Shown: piece by piece, positions 58,365-64,000 of the stretch
Layout: every line of letters starts with the position of its first letter
Numbering within the stretch: position 1 is the stretch's first letter
NCBI GenBank assembly: GCA_018968885.1
Contig: JAGWZK010000012.1
Span: 42,520-106,519, forward strand
Direction of reading: 5' to 3'
DNA from: Planctomycetota bacterium
GTDB lineage: Bacteria; Planctomycetota; Phycisphaerae; Phycisphaerales; UBA1924
Length of the DNA stretch: 64,000 nucleotides
Translations under genes and position numbers: made by a program
Notes under the pieces: generated by a model
Databases searched by the model: none
What the model saw: the letters and a program-made list of their open reading frames with translations, nothing else
Told to the model about the DNA's origin: nothing

Positions 58365-61300
58365 TCAAAGTGAGCCGATCTTGGACTTCAAATCCGCGAG
58401 ATCCTTGGTTTGCACCGTGTTGAGCAACCCGCTCGAACCGGTGGTCAGTTTCTCCACCTCCGCAACGAGCGGCTTGGCGGCGTTCATATCACCCTTCTTC
58501 ACCATCAATTGCGCCAGGTGCAGCAGAGCCGACACCTTGCCAGAGATGCGATTGTCCTTGTCCACGGCCTTGCGCAGCAGGGGCTCGGCATCATCCAGTC
58601 GCCCCAGCGCCATGTAGATCGTCCCCAGTGTGTCGATCGAATCCATGCTGTCAGGACGAAGCTGCAATGCCTTCTCGGCAAATGGCAGGCCTTCGGCAGG
58701 CAGATTCATGTGAATCGCAAGTGTGAAGCTGGCATTGTTCAAGAGTTCCCAGTCATTGGGGAATGCCGCGATGCCGTTCTTCATCACCTCAGCCGCTTCC
58801 GGGTACCGCTCCGCCAAGTACAGGGCCACCGACCAGCGTTGGAAGGCGTTGAGTTTCAGAAGGTCGGACTTGGTGCGACCGATCAGCGTGCGGAATGGCT
58901 CCGCCGCTCGCGCCACGTTGGGAGCGTCTTCGCCCAGAGTCATGCCGCGGAAGAGCAGCAGCCAGTCCTTCAAGAGCGCCACCGGCGTCTCGCGCTCCAT
59001 CGCGTCCAGTTCGCGGGCTCGATCAGCCACCTTGGGATAGATGACCTTCATGTCATCGAACCACAACTGGATCATCCCTGGCCCGTCAACCTGCACCAGA
59101 TTCAGCGCCGACACCATGTCGCGCCGGGCCTCATCCATTCGACCGCGACGGAACTGCAGTTTGGCACGTGCGGTCTTGAGCTCCAGCACGCGATCAGTGT
59201 CGTCCTGACGCGCCTTCAAGACCCGCTCGGCCTCATTCAGATTCGGAGGCGTGCCATCGAGCAGACATTGCAGGTAACGCACGGTGATTATCGCCGAGCG
59301 GCTCAATTCAAAGCATTGCTTGTAAAAGCGTGCCGCATTGGAGTGCTGACGCAGCTGCAGGAAGACATCTCCCAGTTCGCTGAGTAGCTGCACTTCATTC
59401 TCGCGACCCTTGATACCCGCTTCGGCGACCTCAACCGCATCATTCAGGCGGCCGCGCGAGACGTATTCACGAATCAGCGCCACTCGCGTGTTGTCCAGAC
59501 GGGGGTTCAGCTGCACCGCCCGGCGCAGGTCGACCAGGCCCTCGTCAATCCGATTGACGCCAATCAGCCAACCACCACGCACTTCGAAAAGTGTCGCATT
59601 CTGAGGGTCCAGCTCGATGGCGCGAGCCAGGAACGCCTCGATCTCGGGATGACGCTCGGGCTTGCCGATCAGCAGCTGCGCCGCCTTCACCCACACACGC
59701 GGATCATTGGGAAAACGCGTCCGCGCTTCGTTGCTCAGCTTCTCCGCAGTGGTCACATCACCCGAGCCATTCGCAGTATCCGCACGCAGCAGCAGCAGCA
59801 CCACATCCGTCTCGTCGGCCTTCAGCCCGGCCAGGAACGTCGCGGCATCCTTGAACTTCCCCTGAGTGTTCAGGTTCTCCACCAGGCGGCGGCGATACGT
59901 CATGTCCGCTGTGTCGGCTCCTCCATCCACAATCCGCCGCAAAGCGATCTCCGACAGATCAGGACGGCGCAAGCGCAGGCCAAGGTCAGCAAACGCCCGC
60001 TCCGCTGGCATCGTCTTGGGATCCTGATACCGTCGCGACTGATCGATCAGCGTGAACGCCAGATCCACCTGCTTGTATTCATACATCACGCGGGCAAAGA
60101 CCAGGTACGGATCCGCATCCATCTTGTCGCGATCGATGTTGACGATGTAATCGCTGAACTTCCGCCGTCCGGCGGCAAAGTCACCCTGATCCAGGTGCCA
60201 GCGTGCATCCAGCACCAAGGAGTCCAGTCCCGGATCATCCTTCACCAGCCCGTCAATCACAGTCCGCGCCTCGGCAAACTGCATGAGATCCATCCGCAAC
60301 AAAGCCACCGCATAGCGATTGGTCAGGTTCTCCGGTTCACGTCCCAGCAACTTCAGTCGATACTCAAGTGCCTTGTTCTTGTCACCCACCTGCCCTTCCA
60401 GATCCATCATCATGGTGACAAACTGAGCGTTGCCCGCAGACAGACGCTCGCGCTGCCGCGCTTCCTTGAGGGCATCCTCAACGCGCCCGATTGAGCGAAG
60501 CACGGTGATCATCTCGACGATCGTCGGCGGATCATCCGGGCGCATCTCCAGAGCGCGTTGATATGAGGGGATCGAATCCGCGGCACGACCGGCCTGCAGC
60601 TGCATGCGTGCGTAGATCTTCCACACCTCCGGCCCCAGCGTGCCGGCGGTTGCCGCCTGCTGCATCATCGTCAAGGCATCTGCAATCTTGCCGTCGGCAA
60701 AGAGCACCCGCGCGATAAACGTCTTCCCCTGCACCTTGTCCAGATTCTCGCGCTCGGCCCGGGCTGCCAATTCCCGCGCCTTGGCAAGGTCTTTGCCATC
60801 GATGGCGTTGAGGAAGTCGGCCTCAATCACTCGCGCGTCGTTGGCATCAACTGCGCGTGCTTCTTCAAGTGCCTTGGCCGCCTCCTCTTTCTTGTCGTAC
60901 TGCTTGTACAGCGCGTGCCGCCCCATCGCCTTTTCGATGGGGGCCAGCATCGGATCCTCGTTGATGAGAATCAAACCCGCCTTCATCGGATCGCGCTCAT
61001 TCAGTCCGATCTCCAGCGCTTTGATGCGAGCGTCATTGGGGCGTGCCACCTTGGCCTTCTCAATCAGTTCCTTGGCCGTGGCCAGGTCGTTGGCCATGCC
61101 ATAGCGAGCCAAAAGCGGCTGCAGCACCCGCGGGTCGTATTTGCTCTCCACCACCGCGCGATTCAGCGCCGCCATTCCTTCCGCTTCCTTGCCATCCTTG
61201 AACGCACGCTGGGCTTCTGAAATTGCCTTCAGCAGCGGATCCTTCTGATCGACATTCACGTTGCCCCGGTCGGCGTTGATGCCTTCCATGCCGCGCAGCG

Positions 61301-62939
61301 CCATCGCGTTCTTGGGGTCCATCTGCAGAACACGCTGATAAATATCCTCAGCCCCGTCCAGATCACGCAGACGCGCCTTGATATCCGCCTGCGCATTCAG
61401 CGCGGTCAGGTTGCCGGGTTGCAGCGTCACGACCTTTTCCAGCAAGCGCGATGCCTCACCCTGGTTGTTGGTGCGAATATGAATCTGCGCCAGCAGCCAA
61501 AGTGCATCAGCATTCGTGTCTTCGGTCTGCTGGTTGTATGCCACCAGCAGCGATTGTGCCCCCGCCAGATCACCCTCGGCAAACTTCAACTGCCCCTCGA
61601 CATACGCCACCATCGGGTTGTCCGCCGAAGTCGCGCCCTTGAACTTGGTCAGGTATTCACGCGCCTTGGCGATCGCCGCAGTCTTGTCTTCGGGCTTGGA
61701 GGCCCGATCCCAACCCACCATCGCCACCTGCACCTGACGCCCCATCGCATTGGGCTGAATCTCCATCAGCACCAGACCGTCCAAACTCAACGGGCGCCGC
61801 GGCAGGTCAACGACCTTCTGCAGCTCCGCCAGCGCCTCGTCGGTCTTCCCCTGCGTGATGTACAGATCCGCCAGCATCTGCCGCGCGATGAAATCCTCCG
61901 GGTGCTTGGTCAGATAGTCCGCCATGCATCCCGCCGACATCGAGTGACGATTCTCAGGGGCGATCCGCCCCTCCAGAAACATCACCTGACTCATCAGGCG
62001 GTTGTCGCGAACCGGCGAAGCGTTGACCAGATCGCCGATCGCCGGCAGACGCGTCTTGAAGTCTTCACGCAGCGTCCGCAGCATCTCAAGTGCCTCTGGA
62101 CCCACCTTGGTCTCCACGATCTTGCGGGCCGCGTCGCCGTACTCCAACTCCATCATCGCCATGTTGGCATAGGCGTTCGTCGGATTGGCCTTGAGAAAGT
62201 TCTGCAACGCCGTCTTCGCGGCATTGGATTGTGCATCTGCCGTCGGCATGTCCGAAACGCGCCGCGCCACCGCCGCCCGCACCGTGTGCGCAGTCGATAG
62301 CATCACCGCCGAATCCGCATCCGCCGGATCAGCAACGAGCGCCGCTGTCAGATCCGCAATCGCCGACTCAGTCACAGCCGCATCGGCGTTATCGCCCTTG
62401 TTGGCGCCGATCATCGTGCGCGCGATGCCCCGATACCGCTTCAGCGTCTCCGAGTTTCCATTCTGGGCCGTAACCCCGGGAGTCGTGAAGAAGTTCAGAG
62501 CCGTATCAGCGGCCTGGGCCAGGCTCTCATACCCCTCCAATGTGAACCGCCCGTACGTCAACTGCTTGAGGAGCAGGTCAAGATACGCGCGGTGCACTGC
62601 AACATCCGTCCGTGCCTGCACCGACAAGTCACGCATCAGCATGCCGTACAACTGAAACTGCGTGGCATACTTGGTCGAGGTGTCCGGAGTCGTCTTCTCC
62701 AGCGCATCCTTCCACTTGGCCAGATACTGCACATTGGTGCGCTGCTTGTTCACCGCCTTGGAGAGCAATTGCTCCGCCAGCACGAAATCACCCTTGTCAT
62801 ACGCCTCGACACCGCGAGAGAACAAACGCTTGTCGTTGTTCTTGGCGATCCAGTACAACGACCCGCCCACGCCCACCGCCGCCACGATCAGCGCGGCAGA
62901 AAGACCCATGACGAATTTAGTGTTGAGTTTGCTGGCCAT
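58365..62939 (-). CDS. Giant membrane-anchored TPR protein of the exosortase locus
   Basis: A 1524-residue protein with one N-terminal membrane helix (VMGLSAALIVAAVGVGGSLY) followed by TPR and TPR-like helical repeats over almost the whole length (for example RLFSRGVEAYDKGDFVLAEQ and SIPSYQRALEMRPDDPPTIV). No enzyme motif is visible. Position between the Wzz/BY-kinase gene and the EpsI gene matches PrsT-type TPR proteins of PEP-CTERM/exopolysaccharide loci, which are usually 800-950 residues. Likely a periplasmic scaffold for export or sorting. ATG at 62939. Confidence 0.8.
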   Translation of the reverse strand: MASKLNTKFVMGLSAALIVAAVGVGGSLYWIAKNNDKRLFSRGVEAYDKGDFVLAEQLLSKAVNKQRTNVQYLAKWKDALEKTTPDTSTKYATQFQLYGMLMRDLSVQARTDVAVHRAYLDLLLKQLTYGRFTLEGYESLAQAADTALNFFTTPGVTAQNGNSETLKRYRGIARTMIGANKGDNADAAVTESAIADLTAALVADPADADSAVMLSTAHTVRAAVARRVSDMPTADAQSNAAKTALQNFLKANPTNAYANMAMMELEYGDAARKIVETKVGPEALEMLRTLREDFKTRLPAIGDLVNASPVRDNRLMSQVMFLEGRIAPENRHSMSAGCMADYLTKHPEDFIARQMLADLYITQGKTDEALAELQKVVDLPRRPLSLDGLVLMEIQPNAMGRQVQVAMVGWDRASKPEDKTAAIAKAREYLTKFKGATSADNPMVAYVEGQLKFAEGDLAGAQSLLVAYNQQTEDTNADALWLLAQIHIRTNNQGEASRLLEKVVTLQPGNLTALNAQADIKARLRDLDGAEDIYQRVLQMDPKNAMALRGMEGINADRGNVNVDQKDPLLKAISEAQRAFKDGKEAEGMAALNRAVVESKYDPRVLQPLLARYGMANDLATAKELIEKAKVARPNDARIKALEIGLNERDPMKAGLILINEDPMLAPIEKAMGRHALYKQYDKKEEAAKALEEARAVDANDARVIEADFLNAIDGKDLAKARELAARAERENLDKVQGKTFIARVLFADGKIADALTMMQQAATAGTLGPEVWKIYARMQLQAGRAADSIPSYQRALEMRPDDPPTIVEMITVLRSIGRVEDALKEARQRERLSAGNAQFVTMMMDLEGQVGDKNKALEYRLKLLGREPENLTNRYAVALLRMDLMQFAEARTVIDGLVKDDPGLDSLVLDARWHLDQGDFAAGRRKFSDYIVNIDRDKMDADPYLVFARVMYEYKQVDLAFTLIDQSRRYQDPKTMPAERAFADLGLRLRRPDLSEIALRRIVDGGADTADMTYRRRLVENLNTQGKFKDAATFLAGLKADETDVVLLLLRADTANGSGDVTTAEKLSNEARTRFPNDPRVWVKAAQLLIGKPERHPEIEAFLARAIELDPQNATLFEVRGGWLIGVNRIDEGLVDLRRAVQLNPRLDNTRVALIREYVSRGRLNDAVEVAEAGIKGRENEVQLLSELGDVFLQLRQHSNAARFYKQCFELSRSAIITVRYLQCLLDGTPPNLNEAERVLKARQDDTDRVLELKTARAKLQFRRGRMDEARRDMVSALNLVQVDGPGMIQLWFDDMKVIYPKVADRARELDAMERETPVALLKDWLLLFRGMTLGEDAPNVARAAEPFRTLIGRTKSDLLKLNAFQRWSVALYLAERYPEAAEVMKNGIAAFPNDWELLNNASFTLAIHMNLPAEGLPFAEKALQLRPDSMDSIDTLGTIYMALGRLDDAEPLLRKAVDKDNRISGKVSALLHLAQLMVKKGDMNAAKPLVAEVEKLTTGSSGLLNTVQTKDLADLKSKIGSL

Positions 62940-62980
62940 TGTGAGTCAATCTCCACTGAGAGGATGCAGATCCGTTGGGT

Positions 62981-63859
62981 TTATGGGTTGGCGGTCTTCC
63001 GGGGATTGTCCGCCGGATAACGCCCCGACTCGACTTCGATCCAGTCGGGAACGCACCGTGCGATCTCGGGGGCAAATTCGCCCAGGAATTCCGACGCCTG
63101 CCGTGCCAGGTCTTCAGGTCCCGTGACCAGTGTGCTGGTGAACTGCACTTTGCAGTAATACGCGTAGTCCGCCCGCAGATCAAACGACTTGAGTCGTACG
63201 TCCTCAGCACTTGAGACCGCGGTCCCGTTGGCGATGAAGAAGTACCCGGCGAAAATCCGCCGATCATTCTTGTCGCGGTATTCGCTCACCCGCAGTTTCA
63301 CCTTGTCCAGATCAATCGGAAGCCGTACGCGCATGCCCAGTGCATCCGTCCACGCCGAATTCGTGCTCGTCAGGCCACGAAAGACCTTCCCCTTCAGGTT
63401 CGCCGGCACTGTGGTGTCTTCCATCCAGGTCTGACGATTCAGATTCAGCGGCATCAGGATGTCTGCCCGCACCAGATTCATCCCTGCGCCCACGAAGCAC
63501 CGATCCGGAACGTGAGGCACAGTGTCAATCTGCCCGGTGTAATACGCGATATGCACATCCAGCAGCGTGCTCATGTCCACGCCCTTGTCGTTCTTGCGTG
63601 CATACGCGCGCGACAGGTAATTCTCGGTGCCCAGCACCTCTTCCACTTCCTGCTTCTCACGCCGATCCGGACCAACCGCCTTCCAGTTGGCACTCTCCGC
63701 AGGAATCTTCCGCGTCGGTCGGTTGTCTGCCGGGTAGATCGGAAGCTTCCGCAGATACACGCCCGCGGCCTTCAGGCCAAAACCAAACGTCACCGCGCTG
63801 GCGCCCAGAATCACCGCCGCTACCAATACCGAAGGACGCTTGAGTGATGGCAGGTTCAC
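62981..63859 (-). CDS. EpsI-type exosortase-associated protein (DUF3485)
   Basis: A 292-residue protein with an N-terminal membrane helix (VLVAAVILGASAVTFGFGL) and a periplasmic domain. The motif HVPDRCFVGAGM (H-x-P-x-x-C-x-x-G-x-G) and the VHIAYYTGQIDTV strand before it are characteristic of the EpsI/DUF3485 proteins that accompany exosortases. The start is GTG at 63859, overlapping the stop of the upstream exosortase gene by GTGA. In many bacteria EpsI is fused to the exosortase; here it is a separate, coupled gene. Confidence 0.85.
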   Translation of the reverse strand: MNLPSLKRPSVLVAAVILGASAVTFGFGLKAAGVYLRKLPIYPADNRPTRKIPAESANWKAVGPDRREKQEVEEVLGTENYLSRAYARKNDKGVDMSTLLDVHIAYYTGQIDTVPHVPDRCFVGAGMNLVRADILMPLNLNRQTWMEDTTVPANLKGKVFRGLTSTNSAWTDALGMRVRLPIDLDKVKLRVSEYRDKNDRRIFAGYFFIANGTAVSSAEDVRLKSFDLRADYAYYCKVQFTSTLVTGPEDLARQASEFLGEFAPEIARCVPDWIEVESGRYPADNPRKTANP

Positions 63860-64000
63860 GACACCACCTCCGCCTCGTCCTCCCCGGACTGCACATAAAT
63901 CTTGTTGAGAGCCCACTGGCAACCCAGAAACAGGAACAGCGCCGGCACCAGCAGCAACGTGCCGATCAGAATGTGCGCTTCACCCTGAATCAGTTTCTCA
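63856..64000 (-). CDS. Exosortase, C-terminal end only
   Basis: The last 47 residues of a gene running off the right edge. They contain EAHILIGTLLLVPALFLFLG, a membrane helix preceded by a His in an A-H-x-x-x-G context, which is where exosortases place their catalytic His, and a short acidic tail. The catalytic Cys and Arg lie outside the window. The coupled EpsI gene supports the assignment. Confidence 0.65.
   Translation of the reverse strand, partial: EKLIQGEAHILIGTLLLVPALFLFLGCQWALNKIYVQSGEDEAEVVS

Noticed and set aside
57273..58373. 366-residue plus-strand frame opposite the Wzz/BY-kinase-like gene
   Set aside because: Arg/His/Leu-rich antisense shadow with no recognisable domain; the minus-strand gene has clear motifs.

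Overview
This is a high-GC, gene-dense bacterial chromosome segment with no RNA genes, insertion sequences, prophage or CRISPR that I can see. The best guess is Planctomycetota, class Phycisphaerae. The reasons are a DUF1559-like pseudopilin with an H-Xn-DG tail, secreted proteins with PEP-CTERM-like tails plus an exosortase locus, small zinc-ribbon membrane proteins, a complete flagellar export set in an unusual order, and many GTG starts with 4-base ATGA/GTGA overlaps. That assignment is inference; no marker gene fixes it.

Layout. 0-2.7 kb: end of a sigma-region-4-like protein, a GT9 and a GT2 glycosyltransferase. 2.7-8.5 kb (minus): two secreted M16 zinc peptidases. 8.7-12.5 kb (plus): an unidentified two-domain protein, RsfS with a histone-H1-like tail, panD and aroB. 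12.6-24.4 kb (plus): a flagellar block. It opens with a ParA/MinD-type ATPase carrying a C-terminal glycogen-binding-like domain, a protein that looks like a degenerate MinD, and a MotA-like membrane protein without MotB, followed by fliL, fliN, fliO, fliP, fliQ, fliR, flhB and flhA. 24.4-28.2 kb: small membrane proteins, a GNAT acetyltransferase, a gene-poor repeat-bearing patch and icd. 28.4-37.3 kb: a hybrid sensor kinase with a solute-binding sensor, a coupled amidohydrolase pair whose second member has lost the metal ligands, aroA, a GroES-like protein and apt. 37.5-40.8 kb (minus): four paralogous secreted proteins sharing a TWQVS motif and ending in PTP-type PEP-CTERM-like tails, with a common upstream element. 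41.2-49.1 kb: thyX, a TPR-protease-PDZ protein, purN coupled to a STAS protein, a thioesterase, a Cys/His-rich DinB-like protein, a pseudopilin, an SDR and a frameshifted zinc-ribbon membrane protein. 49.1-53.3 kb (minus): murJ, an NhaD-like transporter and a ParA. 53.5-64 kb (minus): an exopolysaccharide/exosortase locus (polyprenyl-phosphate sugar-1-P transferase, sugar-nucleotide epimerase, Wzz/BY-kinase-like protein, a 1524-residue TPR protein, an EpsI-type protein and the end of an exosortase).

How parts fit. The exosortase locus probably anchors or sorts proteins with PEP-CTERM-like tails, and the four TWQVS paralogues are candidate clients. Several genes are degenerate versions of well-known enzymes: a BY-kinase-like protein without the Walker A lysine, an amidohydrolase without metal ligands, and a MinD-like protein without a P-loop. 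Each sits next to or inside a functional module, suggesting regulatory or scaffold roles. The strongest candidates for something undescribed are the TWQVS/PTP-CTERM family with its shared upstream element, the degenerate BY-kinase, and the ParA-CBM / pseudo-MinD / MotA-like trio that opens the flagellar operon.
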